DNA of 64,000 nucleotides from Sanderia malayensis. Taxonomy: Eukaryota > Cnidaria > Scyphozoa > Semaeostomeae > Pelagiidae. The position numbers were made by a program, and so were the translations under genes. This document shows, piece after piece, positions 40,501 to 52,043 of the stretch. The stretch lies in contig RQOL01000763.1 in NCBI GenBank assembly GCA_013076295.1, positions 1 through 64,000 on the forward strand. Direction: 5' to 3'. Within the stretch, counting starts at the first letter, position 1. Each line of letters begins with the position of its first letter. The notes under the pieces were generated by a model. That model did not search any database. It was not told the origin of the DNA and worked only from the letters and a program-made list of their open reading frames with translations.

Positions 40501-41637
40501 AATAAAAATGGTGTAATTTAATCAGTCGGTTTTAGATGTTTACAAGTCAATTCATGTGTAAATTGTGGGAATTAATGTTAATATCACGGAAAACAAGTAA
40601 AAGTGGTGCAAGTCAATCAGTCAGGATTAGCTGTCTTACCGTGATTCATGTGTAATTTGTGGGAATGAATGTTAATATATCGGAAAGCAAGTAAAAATGG
40701 TGTATTTCAATATATCAGACTTCCTGTATTTACGTTAATTCATGTGTAAATAGTGGGAATGAATGTTAATATCACGGAAAACAAGTAAAAGAAAGTGTAT
40801 TTCAATCAGTCAGCTTTACATGCTTATAAAAGCAATTCATGTGTAAATTGTGGGACTTAATGTTAATATCACGGAAAACAAGTAAAAATGGTGTACTTGA
40901 ATCAGTCACAGTTTTACATGTTTATAAAGGCAATTCATGGGTAAATAGTGGGAATGAATGTTAATATCACGAAAAAAATAAAAATGGTTTAATTTAATCA
41001 GTCGGATTTACATGTTTATCAAGTCATTTCATGTGTAAATTGTGGGAATTAATGTTAATATCACGGAAAACAAGTAAAACAGGTGTACTTTACTCAGTCA
41101 GTTTTAAATGTTTATAAAGTCAATTCATGCGTAAATTGTGGGAAAGAATGTTAAAATTACGGAAAAGAAGTAAAAATGGTGAATTTCAATCAGTCAATTT
41201 TAGCTGTATTAACGTGGATTCCTGTCTAAATTGTGGGAATGAATGTTAATATCACAGAAAACAAGTAAAAGGAGTGTATTTCAATCCATCAGTTTTCCCT
41301 GTATTTACCTTTATTTATGTGTAAATTGTGGGAATAAATGTTAATATCACGGAAAAAAGTGAAAAGGGTGAATTTCAATCAGTCAACTTTACCTGTATTA
41401 ACGTGGATTCATATGTGAATTGTGGGAATTAATGTTAATATCACGGAAAAGAAATAAAAAGGTGTATTTTAATCAGTCAGTTTTACATGTTTATAAAGTC
41501 AATTCATGTGTAAATTGTAGAAATTAATGTTAATATCACGGGAAAACAAGTAAAAAAGTGTATTTCAATTAGTCAGGTTTAGCTCTATTAACGTAGATTC
41601 ATGTGTAAATTGTGGGAATGAATGTTAATATCACGGA

Positions 41638-43770
41638 ACAAAAGTAAAAAGGGTGTATTTCAATCGTCAGTTTTAGCTGTATTACCGGGGATTTCTGCGT
41701 AAATTGTGGGAATGAATGTTAATATCACTTAAAACAAGTAAAAATGTTTTTATTTCAATCAGTCAGTTTTCTCTGTATTAACGTGGATTCGCGTGTAAAT
41801 TGTGTGAAATGAATGTTAATATCACGGGAAAAAGTAAAATGGTGAATTTCAATCAGTCCATTTTAGTGTATTAACGTGGATTCATGTGTAAACTGTGGGA
41901 ATGAATGTAAAATATCCCGGAAAACAAGTAAAAAAGGTGTATTTCAATTAGTCAGGACTACCTGTATTAGGTGGATTCATGTGTAAATTGTGGAATTAAT
42001 GTTAATATTACGGAAAACAAGTAAAAGTGGTGCATGTCAATCAGTCGGGATTAGCTGTCTTAACGTGGATTCATGTGTAATTTGTGGGAAGAATGTTATA
42101 TCACGCAACAAAAAAAAAGGGTTTATTTCAATCGTCAATTTAGCTGTATTACGGGGATTCTGCGTAAATTGTGGGAATGAATTGAGCATCATTAAAACAA
42201 GAAAAAGTGGTATTTGATTAGTCAGGTTTTGCTCTTATTAACGTAGATTCATGTGTAAATTGTGGGAATGAATGTTAATATCACGGAAAAGAAGTAAAAA
42301 GGTGTTTTTCAATCAGTCAATTTTAGCTGTATTAACGTGGGTTCATGTGTAAAGTGTGGTAATGAATGTCAATATCACTTAACACAAGTGAAAAAGTCTA
42401 TTTAATCAATCAGTTTAGGTGTATTAACGTGGATTGATGTGTAAATTGTGGGAATGAATGTTAATATCACAGAAAATAAGTAAAAAGGTGTATTTCAATC
42501 AGTCAGTTTTACATGTATCTAAGTCAATTCATGTGTAAATGTGGGAATGAATGTAAATATCACGGAAAACAAGTAAAAAGTGTGCAAGTCATTCAGTCAG
42601 GATTAGCTGTCTTACCGTGGATTCATGTGTAAATTGTGGAATGAATGTAATATAATCGGAAAGCAAGTGAAAAAGGTGTATTTCAATAAGTCAGACTTCC
42701 TGTATTTACGTAATTCATGTGTAAATTGTGGGAATGAATGTTAATATCACGAAAACAAGTAAAAGAAAGTGTATTTAATCAGTCAGCTTTACATGCTTAT
42801 AAAGCAATTCATGTGTAAATTGTGGGACTTAATGTTAATATCACGGAAAAAGTAAAATGGTGTGACTTGAATCAGTCACAGTTTTACATGTATTAAAGGA
42901 ATTCATGTGTAAATAGTGGGAATGAATGTTAATATCACGGAAAAAAATAAAAATGGTTTATTTAATCAGTCAGATTTACATGTTTATCAAGCAATTTCAT
43001 GTGTAAATTGTGGAATTAATGTTAATATCACGAAACAAAGTAAAACAGGTGTATTTTAACTCAGTCAGTTTTATGTTATAAAGTAGATTCATGTGTAAAT
43101 TGTGGGAAGAATGTTAATTACGGAAAAGAAGTAAAAAGTGAATTTCAATCAGTCAATTTTACTGTATTAAGTCATTCTGTGTAAATTGTGGGAATGAATG
43201 TTAATATCACGGAAAACAAGTAAAAGGGTGTATTCAATCCATCAGTTTTCCCTGTATTTACCGTATTATGTGTAATTGTGGGAATGAATGTTAATATCAC
43301 GGAAAAAGTGAAAAGGTGTATTTCAATCAGTCAACTTACCTGTATTAACGTAATTCATATGTGAATTGTGGGAATAATGTTAATATCACGGAAAAAAATA
43401 AAAAAAGTGTATTTAATCAGTCAGCTTTACATGCTTATAAAGTCAATTCATGTGTAAATTGTAGAAATTAATGTTAATATCACGGAAAACAAAGTAAAAA
43501 AGTGTATTTCAATCAGTCAGTTTAGCTTATTAAACGTAGATTCATGTGTAAATTGTGGGAATGAATGTTAATATCACGGAAAACAAGTAAAAAAGGTGTA
43601 AGTCAATCAGTGAGGATAAGCTGTATTAAGCAATTTCATGTGTAAATTGTGGAAAATGTTAAATATCACGGAAAACAAGTAAATAAATATGTATTTCAAT
43701 CAGTCAGTTTTACATGTTATAAAGGCAATTCATATGTGTAAATTGTGGGAAATGTTAATATCACGGAAAA
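41638..43770 (+). repeat. Nested 2.1-kb duplicated segment inside macro-repeat copy 3
   Basis: This insertion interrupts copy 3. Its monomer order matches another part of the same macro-repeat, about 20,400-22,300 in copy 1: GTGGTGCATGTCAATCAGTC at 42,028, the GGGTTCATGTGTAAAGTGTG monomer near 42,340, and AAGTGTGCAAGTC near 42,570. The segment from about 41,590 to 41,990 reappears at 44,280-44,670 (GATTCGCGTGTAAATTGTGT at 41,786 and 44,471). The insertion is thus flanked by direct repeats, as expected from unequal exchange. Many small deletions are present from 41,990. Confidence 0.7.
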
Positions 43771-44280
43771 CAAATAAAAATGGTTTGAATCAGTCGCAGT
43801 TTTACTGTTTATAAGGCAATTCATGTGTAAATTGTGGGAATGAATGATAATATCACGGAAAAAGTAAAAAAAGTGAATTTCAATCAGTCAATTTTAGCTG
43901 TATTAACGTGGATTGATGTGTAAATTGTGGGAATGAATGTAAATATCACAGAAAACAAGTAAAAAGGGTGTATTTCAATCAGTCAATTAGCTGTATTATC
44001 GTGGAATTCATGTTTAAATTGTGGGAATGAATGTAATATCACAGAAAACAAGTAAAAATGGTGTATTTCAATCAGTCAGTTTTGCCCAGTATTTACGTCA
44101 ATTCATGTGAAAAATGTGGGAAGAAATGTTACTATCACGGAGAAACAAGCAAAAAAGGTTTATTTCAATCAGTAATTTTTGCTGTATTAACGGGGATTCA
44201 TGTGTAAATTGTGGGAATGAAATTAATATCAGGGAAAACAAGTAAAAAAGTGTATTTCAATTAGTCAGGTTTAGCTCTAT
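43771..44280 (+). repeat. Displaced tail of macro-repeat copy 3
   Basis: Five or six monomers match the end of macro-repeat copies 1 and 2 (22,320-22,930 and 32,060-32,660). They include the variants CAGTCGCAGTTTTAC, GAATGATAATATCACGG, GTGAAAAATGTGGGAAG and TAATTTTTGCTGTATTAACG. They continue copy 3 after the nested segment. A minus-strand open frame of 60 codons begins here (44261-44443), but it lies wholly in satellite sequence and is not considered a gene. Confidence 0.75.
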
Positions 44281-47200
44281 TAACGTGATTCATGTGTAAA
44301 TTGTGGGAATGAATGTTAATATCACGGAAAAAAGTAAAAAGGTGTATTTCAATCGTCAATTTTAGATGTATTACCGGGATTTCTGCGTAAATTGTGGGAA
44401 TAATGTTAATATCATAAAACAAGTAAAAATGTTTTATTTTCAATCAGTCAGTTTTCTCTGTATTAACGTGGATTCGCGTGTAAATTGTGTGAATGAATGT
44501 TAATATCACGGGAAAAAGTAAAATGGTGAATTTCAATCAGTCAATTTTAGCTGTATTAACGTGGATTCATGTGTAAACTGTGGGAATGAATGTAAATATC
44601 CGGAAAACAAGTAAAAAGGTGTTTTCAATAGTCAGGACTAGCTGTATTTAGGTGGATTCATGTGTAAATTGTGGGAATGAATGTAATATAGAGGAAAACA
44701 AGTAAAAATGGTGTATTTGAATCAGCCAATGTCATCTGTATTTACGTCAATTCATGTGTAAATTGTGGGAATGAATGTCAATATCACTTAATACAAGTAC
44801 AAAAGGTGTGATTTAATCAGTCAGTTTTACATGTTTATCAAGTCAATTCATGTGTAAATTGTGGGAATAAATGTTAATATCACGGAAAAAAGTGAAATGG
44901 GTGAATTTCAATCAGTCAACTTTACCTGTATAAACGTGGATTCACATGTAAATTGTGGGAATGAATGTTAATATCACGGAAAATAAGTAAAAAAGGTGTA
45001 TTTTAATCAGTCAGTTTTACATGTTTATAAAGTCAATTCATGTATAAATTGTAGGAATTAATGTTAATATCACGGAAAAAAAGTAAAAAAGTGTATTTCA
45101 ATTAGTCCGGTTTAGCTCTATTAACGTAGATTCATGTGTAAATTGTGGGAATGAATGTTAATATCACGGGAAAGATGTAAAAAAGTGTTTTTCAATCAGT
45201 CAGTTTTAGCTGTATTAACGTGAGTTCATGCGTAATTTGTGGAAATGAACGTCAATATCACGGAAACAAGTAAAAAAGGTGTATTTCAATCAGTCAGTTT
45301 TACCGTTTTATAAAGTCAATTCATGTGTAAATTGTGGGAATTAATGTTAAAATCACAGAAAAAAAGTAAATAAAGTGTAATTCAATCAGTCAGGACTAGC
45401 TGTATTAAGGTGGATTCATGCGTAAATTGTGGGAATGAATGTCAATATCACGGAAAAAAAGTAAAAAAGGTGTAATTCAATCAGTCAGGATTAGCTGTAT
45501 TAACGTGGATTCATGTTTAATTTGTGGGAATGAAATTCAAAATCACGGAAAAAAGTAAAAAAGGTGTGTTTCAATTAGTCAGCTTTAAATGTTTATAAAG
45601 TCAATTCACGTGTAAAGTGTGGGAAAGAATGTTAAAATTACGGAAAACAATTAAAAAAGGGGTAATTCAATCAGTCAGGATTAACTGTTTTAACGTGGAT
45701 TCGTGTGTAATTTGTGAGAATGAATGTTAAAATCACGAAAAAAAGTAAAAATGGTGTATTTCAATCAGTCAGTTTTCCCTGTATTTACGTTAATTCATGT
45801 CTAAATTTGGGAATGAATGTTAATATCACAGGAAGAAGAAAAAAGGGTGAATTTCAATCAGTGAATTTTAGCTGTATTAACGTGGATTCATGTGTAAAAT
45901 GTGGGAATGAATGCTAATATAACGGAAAGCAAGTAAAAATGGTGTTGTTCAATCAGTCCGTTTTACATGCATATAAAGTCAATTTATGTGTAAAGTGTGG
46001 GAGTTAATGTTACTTTCACGGAAAACAAGTAAGAATGGTGCATTTCAATAAGTCAGTTTTTCCTGTATTTACCTTAATTCATGTGTAAATTGTGGGAATG
46101 AATGATAATATCACGGGAAAAAGTAAAAAGGGTGAATTTAAATCAGTCAATTTTAGCTGTATTAACGGGGATTCATTTGTAAATTGTTGGAATGAATGTT
46201 AATATCGCAGAAAACAAGTAAAAAAGGTGTATTTCAATCAGTCAGTTTTCTCTGTATTAACGTGGATTCGTGGGTAAATTGTGGGAATGAATGTTAATAT
46301 CACGGGAAAAAGTAAAATGGTAAATTTCAATCCGTAATTTTAGCTGTATTAACGTGGATTCATGTGTAAAATGTGGGAATGAATGTAAATATCCCGGAAA
46401 ACAAGTAAAAAAGGTGTATTTCAATTGGTCAGGACAACCTGTATTTAGGTGGATTCATGTGTAAATTGTGGGAATGAATAGTAATATAGCGGAAAACAAG
46501 TAAAAATGTTGTATTTGAATCAGCCAATGTCATCTGTATTTACGTCAATTCATGTGTAAATTGTGGGAAAGAATGTTAATATCACGCAACAAATGTAAAA
46601 AGGGTGTATTTCAATTGTCAATTTTAGCTGTATTACCAGGGATTTCTGCGTAAATTGTGGGAATGAATGTTAATATCAATTAAAACAAGTAAAAATGGTG
46701 TATTTCAATCAGTCATTTCTCTGTATTAACGTGGATTCATGTGTAAATTGTGGGAATGAATGTTAATATCACGGAAAAGAGGTGAAAAAGTGTATTCCCA
46801 TCAGTCGGTTTTAGCTGTATTAACGTGAGTTCATGTGTAAATTGTGGGAATATATGTCAATATCACTTAATACAAGTAAAAAAGGTGTGATTTAATCACT
46901 CAGTTTTACATGTTTATAAAGTCAATTCATGTGTAAATTGTGGGAATTAATGTTAAAATCACAGAAAAAAAGTAAATAAAGTGTTTTTCAATCAGTCACT
47001 TTTAGCTGTATTAACGTGAGTTCATGTGTAATTTGTGGGCTTGAACGTCAATATCACGGAAAAAAATAAAAAAGGTGCATTTCAATTAGTCAGTTTTAAA
47101 TGTTTATAAAGTCAATTTATGTGTCAATTGTGGGAATTAATTTTAATATCACGGAAAACAAGTAAAAATCGTGTTATTCAATCAGTCAGCTTGCCCAGTA

Positions 47201-47524
47201 TTTTCGTCAAGTCATGTGTAAATTGTGGGAATCAATGTTAATATCACGGAAAAAAGTGAAAAGGGTGAATTTCAATCAGTCAATTTTACCTGTATTAACG
47301 TAGATTCATGCGTAAATTGTGGGAATGAATGTTAATATCACGGAACAAAAGTAAAAAAGGGTGTATTTCAACCAGTCAATTTTAGCTGTATTAACGTGGA
47401 TTTATGTCTAAATTGTGGGAATGAACGTCAATATCACGGGAAAAAATTAAAAAAGGTGTATTTCAATTTGTCTGTTTTAAATGTTTATAAAGACAATTTA
47501 TGTGTAAATTGTGGGAATGAATGT
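44281..47524 (+). repeat. Block IV: heterogeneous satellite monomers
   Basis: A satellite stretch with less regular order and more diverged monomers than its neighbours. A local duplication is visible. The series TTTTCTCTGTATTAACGTGG, then a CACGGGAAAAAGTAAAATGG monomer, then GAATCAGCCAATGTCATCTG runs from 44,450 to 44,740 and again from 46,245 to 46,535, about 1.8 kb apart. At 47,100-47,420 a run of block I/II type monomers appears (GTGTCAATTGTGGGAATTAA linked to GATTCATGCGTAAATTGTGG), tying this region to 1,100-1,280 and 10,850-11,060. No gene is visible. Confidence 0.75.
45957..45981 (+). other. Uninterrupted paralogue of the insert target site
   Basis: The monomer TCCGTTTTACATGCATATAA continues straight into AGTCAATTTATG, the same satellite context that flanks the 161-bp insert but without it. 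Further empty sites with ACATGAATATAAAGTC lie near 55,426, 56,188, 59,183 and 61,903. They show what the monomer looks like without the insert and support a GTATAT duplication at insertion. Confidence 0.7.
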
Positions 47525-49026
47525 TAATATCACGGAACAAAAGTAAAAAGGGTGTATTTCAATCGTCAACTTAAGCTGTATTACTGGGGATTTCTGCGTA
47601 AAATGTGGAATGAATGTTAATATCACGGAAAACAAGTAAAAATGGTGTATTTCAATCAGTCGGTTTTCTCTGTATTAACGTGGATTCATGAGTAAATTGT
47701 AGAAATGAATGTTAATATAACGGAAAACAAGTGAAAAAAGTGTATTTCAATCAGTCAGTTTTACATGTATCTAAGTCAATTAATGTGTAAATTTTGGGCA
47801 TGACTGTTAATATCACGGAAAACATGTAAAAATGGTACATTCAACCAGCCAGTGTCACCTGTTTTTACGTTAATTCGTGTGTAAATTGTGGGAAAGAATT
47901 TTAAAATCACGGAAAAGATGTAAAAATGGGTGTAATTCAATAAATCAGGATTCGCTGTATTAAGGTGGATTCATGTGTAAATTGTGGAAGAATGTTAATA
48001 TCACGGAAAACAAGTATTAAGGTGTACCTTAGTCTAATGAACTGATCATCGTGGATTCATGTGTAAATTGTGGGAATGAATGTAAATATCACGGAAAAAG
48101 TAAAAAGTGTGCATTTCAATCAGTCAATTTTAGCTGCATTAACGTGGATTCCTGTCTAAATTATGGGAATGAATGTTAATATCACAGAAAACAAGTAAAA
48201 GGAGTGTATTTCAATCAGTCAGTTTTCCCTGTATTTACGTTAATATATGTGTAAATTGTGGGAATAAATGTTAATATCACGGAAAAAAGTGAAAAGGATG
48301 AATTTCAATCAGTCAACTTTACCTGTAATAACGTGGATTTTTATAAAGTCAATTCATGTGTAAATTGTGGGAATGAATGTTAATATCACGGGAAACAAGT
48401 AAAAAGGCGTATTTCAATCAGTCAGTTTTACATTTTTATAAAGTCAATTCACGTGTAAAGTGTGGGAAAGAATGTTAAAATTACGGAAAACAATTAAAAA
48501 AGGGGGAATTCAATCAGTCAGGGTTAACTGTTTTAACGTGGATTCATGTGTAATTTATGAGAATGAATGTTAAAATCACGGAAAACAAGTAAAAAAGTGT
48601 GATTCAATCAGTCAGGACTAGCTGTATTTAGGTGGATTCATGTGTAAATTGTGGGAATGAATGTTAATATAACGGAAAGCAAGTAAAAATGGTGTTCTTC
48701 AATCAGTCCATTTTACATGTATATGTAGTGTTCATGCAATACCTCATGCGCACACAGCATGCACAACATGTTATATTATATAATAAGTTATGATGTAATG
48801 TATTATTGAATCAGTCAAGATACAGATATATCGGAATGTAGTCGTGTGCTGACTCCCTCTCGCTAACAACTTCAAAGATATTACAGTATATAAAGTCAAT
48901 TTATGTGTAAAGTGTAGGAATTAATGTTAGCTTCACGGAAAAGAAGTAAAAATGGTGTATTTCAATCAGCCAGTGTCACCTGTTTTTACGTTAATTCCCG
49001 TGTAAATTTTGGGAAAGAATTTTAAT
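47525..49026 (+). repeat. 1.5-kb duplicated segment, copy 1 (partner 50542-52043)
   Basis: The first of two paralogous segments 3,017 bp apart. Matching points are TTACTGGGGATTTCTGCG (47,581 and 50,597), TGTATCTAAGTC (47,767 and 50,784), an unusual AGTCTAATGAACTG monomer (near 48,030 and 51,049) and the 161-bp insert (48,725 and 51,743). Homology ends at GGGAAAGAATTTTA, after which one copy continues ATATCACGAG and the other AAAATCACGG. Confidence 0.82.
48725..48885 (+). mobile_element. 161-bp non-satellite insert, copy 4
   Basis: The same element and insertion point, in block V. Subfamily B is defined by CATGCGCACACAGC, GCACAACATG, ATGTATTATTG, AGATATATCGGAATG and CCCTCTCGCT. The monomer to its right reads AAGTGTAGGAATTAATGTTA, unlike that of copies 1-3, so the flanking satellite was exchanged after insertion. 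Confidence 0.75.
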
Positions 49027-50541
49027 ATCACGAGAAAAAGTAAAAAGGGTGAATTTCAATCAATCAGTTTTAGCTGTATTAACGTGGATTCATGTGTAAA
49101 TTGTGGGAATTAATGTTAAAATCACGGAAAACAAGTAAAAAAAGTGTAATTCAATCAGTCAGGACTAGCTGTATTTAAGTGGATTCATGTGTAAATTGTG
49201 GGAATGAATGTTAATATCACGGAAAAAAGTAAAAAGGGTGTATTTCAATCAGTCAGTTTTACATGTATATAAAGTCAATTCATCTGTAAATTGTGGGATT
49301 GAATGTTAACATCACGGAAGAAAAGGAAAAAGGGTGTATTTCAATTAGTCAGTTTTCAATGTTTATAAAGTCAATTTATGTGTAAATTGTGGGAATTAAT
49401 TTTAATATCAAGGAAAACAAGTAGAAATGGTGTTATTCAATCAGTCAGTTTGCCCAGTATTTTCATCAATTCATGTGTAAATTGTGGGAATGAATGTTAA
49501 TATCACGGAAAACAAGTAAAAATAGTGTATTTCAATCAGTCAATTTTACATGTTTATAAAGTCAATTCATGGGTAAATTGTGGGAATTAATGTTTATATC
49601 AAGGAAAACAACTAAAAATTGTGTATTTCAATCAGTCAGTTTTCCTGGTATTTACGTTATTTCATGTGGAAAATGTGGGAATGAATGTAAATATCCCGGA
49701 AAACAGGTAAAAAATGTGTATTTCAATTAGTCAGTTTTACCTGTATATATAGTGAATTCATGTGTAAATTGTGGGAAGAAATGTTAAAATCACTGAAAAC
49801 AAGTAAAAAAGTGTAATTCAATCACTCAGGACTTGCTGTATTCAGGTGGATTCATGTTTAAATTGTGGGAATGAATGTTAATATCACTGGAAACAAGTAA
49901 AAAGGTGTATTTCAATCAGTCAGTTTTACATGTATTTACGTTAATTAGTGTGTAAATTGAGGGAATGAATGTAAATATCACGGAAAACAGTAAAATGGGT
50001 GAGTTTCAATCAGTCAATTTTAGCTGCATTAACGTGGATTCCTGTCTAAATTATGGGAATGAATGTTAATATCACAGAAAACAAGTAAAAGGAGTGTATT
50101 TCAATCAGTTAATTTTCCTGTATTTACGTTAATTTATGTGTAAATTGTGGGAATAAATGTTAATATCACGGAAAAAAGTGAAATGGGTGAATTTCAATCA
50201 GTCAACTTACCTGTATTAACGTGGATTCACATGTAATTTGTGGGAATGATTGTTAATATCACGGGAAAATAAGTAAAAAAGGTGTATTTTAATCAGTCCG
50301 TTTTACATGTTTATAAAGTCAACTCATGTGTAAATTGTAGGAATTAATGTTAATATCACGGAAAACAAGTAAAAAAGTGTATTTCAATTAGTCAGGTTTA
50401 GCTCTATTAACGTAGATTCATGTGTAAATTGTGGGAATGAATGTTAATATCACGGAAAACAAGTAAAAGTGGTGTCAGTCAATGAGTCAGGATTAGCTGT
50501 CTTAACGTGGATTCATGTGTAAATTGTGGGAAATGAAAGTT
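49027..50541 (+). repeat. Satellite spacer between the 1.5-kb duplicates
   Basis: Ordinary monomers of mixed linker type. They include TTTCCTGGTATTTACGTTAT, GGACTTGCTGTATTCAGGTG and a repeat of the GTGGATTCCTGTCTAAATTA monomer (near 50,033, also at 48,148 and 51,167). No insert, gene or unrelated sequence was seen here. Confidence 0.8.
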
Positions 50542-52043
50542 AATATCAGGGAACAAAAATAAAAAGGGTGTATTTCAATCGTCAACTTTAGCTGTATTAC
50601 TGGGGATTTCTGCGTAAATTGTGGGAATAAATGTTAATATCACGGAAAACAAGTAAAAATGGTGTATTTCAATCGGTCGGTTTTCTCTGTGTTAACGTGG
50701 ATTCATGTGTAAATTGCAGGAAATGAATGTAAATATAAAGGAAACAAGTGAAAAAAGCGTATTTCAATCAGTCAGTTTTACATGTATCTAAGTCAATTAA
50801 TGTTTAAATTTTGGGCATGAATGTTAATATCACGGAAAAAAAGTAAAAATGGTGCATTTCAATCAGCCAGTGTCACCTGTTTTTACGTTAATTCATGTGT
50901 AAATTGTGGGAAAGAATTTTAAAATCACGGAAAAGATGTAAAAATGGTGTAATTCAATAAATCAGGATTCGCTGTATTAAGGTGGATTCATGTGTAAATT
51001 GTGGGAATGAATGTTAATATCACGGAAAACAAGTAATTAAGGTGTACCTTAGTCTAATGAACTGTATCATCGTGGATTCATGTGTAAATTGTGGGAATGA
51101 ATGTAAATATCACGGAAAAAAGTAAAAAGTGTGCATTTCAATCAGTCAATTTTAGCTGCATTAAGTGGATTCCTGTCTAAATTATGGGAATGAATGTTAA
51201 TATCACAGAAAACAAGTAAAAGGAGTGTATTTCAATCAGTCAGTTGTCCCTGTATTTACGTTAATATATGTGTAAATTGTGGGAATAAATGTTAATATCA
51301 CGGAAAAAAGTGAAAAGGGTGAATTTCAATCAGTCAACTTTACCTTGTAATAACGTGGATTTTTATAAGTCAATTCATGTGTAATTGTGGGAATGAATGT
51401 TAGTTCACGGGAAACAAGTAAAAAGGTGTATTTCATCAGTCAGTTTTACATTTTTATAAAGTCAATTCACGTGTAAAGTGTGGGAAAGAATGTTAAAATT
51501 ACGGAAAGCAATTAAAAAGGGGGAATTCAATCAGTCAGGGTTAACTGTTTTAACGTGGATTCATGTGTAATTTATGAGAATGAATGTTAAAATCACGGAA
51601 AACAAGTAAAAAAGTGTGATTCAATCAGTCAGGACTAGCTGTATTTAGGTGGATTCATGTGTAAATTGTGGGAATGAATGTTAATATAACCGGAAAGCAA
51701 GTAAAAATGGTGTTCTTCAATCAGTCCATTTTACATGTATATGTAGTGTTCATGCAATACTCATGCGCACACAGCATGCACAACATGTTATATTATATTA
51801 ATAAGTTATGATGTAATGTATTATTGAATCAGTCAAGATACAGATATATCGGAATGTAGTCGTGTGCTGACTCCCTCTCGCTAACAACTTCAAAGATATT
51901 ACAGTATTAAAGTCAATTTATGTGTAAAGTGTAGGAATTAATGTTAGCTTCACGGAAAAGAAGTAAAAATGGTGTATTTCAATCAGCCAGTGTCACCTGT
52001 TTTTACGTTAATTCCCGTGTAAATTTTGGGAAAGAATTTTAAA
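50542..52043 (+). repeat. 1.5-kb duplicated segment, copy 2 (partner 47525-49026)
   Basis: The second copy of the segment carrying a 161-bp insert. It differs from copy 1 by small indels and a few substitutions, such as GCAGGAAATGAATG for GTAGAAATGAATG near 50,716. Its partner and the 1.5 kb of ordinary satellite between them (49,027-50,541) make a duplication with a 3.0 kb period, in which only half of each period is clearly paralogous. Confidence 0.82.
51743..51903 (+). mobile_element. 161-bp non-satellite insert, copy 5
   Basis: Subfamily B, the partner of copy 4 at 3,018 bp distance. Two small compensating indels are seen (ATACTCATG, one C short, and TATTAATAAG, one T extra). The right flank GTATTAAAG has lost two bases of the GTATAT duplication. 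Otherwise it matches copy 4. Confidence 0.75.

Larger units (their letters stand above)
32736..41637 (+). repeat. 9.7-kb macro-repeat, copy 3 (interrupted)
   Basis: The third tandem copy, collinear with copies 1 and 2 until about 41,637. There CACGGAACAAAAG replaces the expected CACGGAAAACAAATAAAAATGG. The remaining tail (equivalent to 22,320-22,900 of copy 1) resumes at about 43,770-44,250. The first 2.2 kb (32,780-34,980) is unusually rich in small deletions. Derived variants group this copy with copy 2. Confidence 0.85.
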
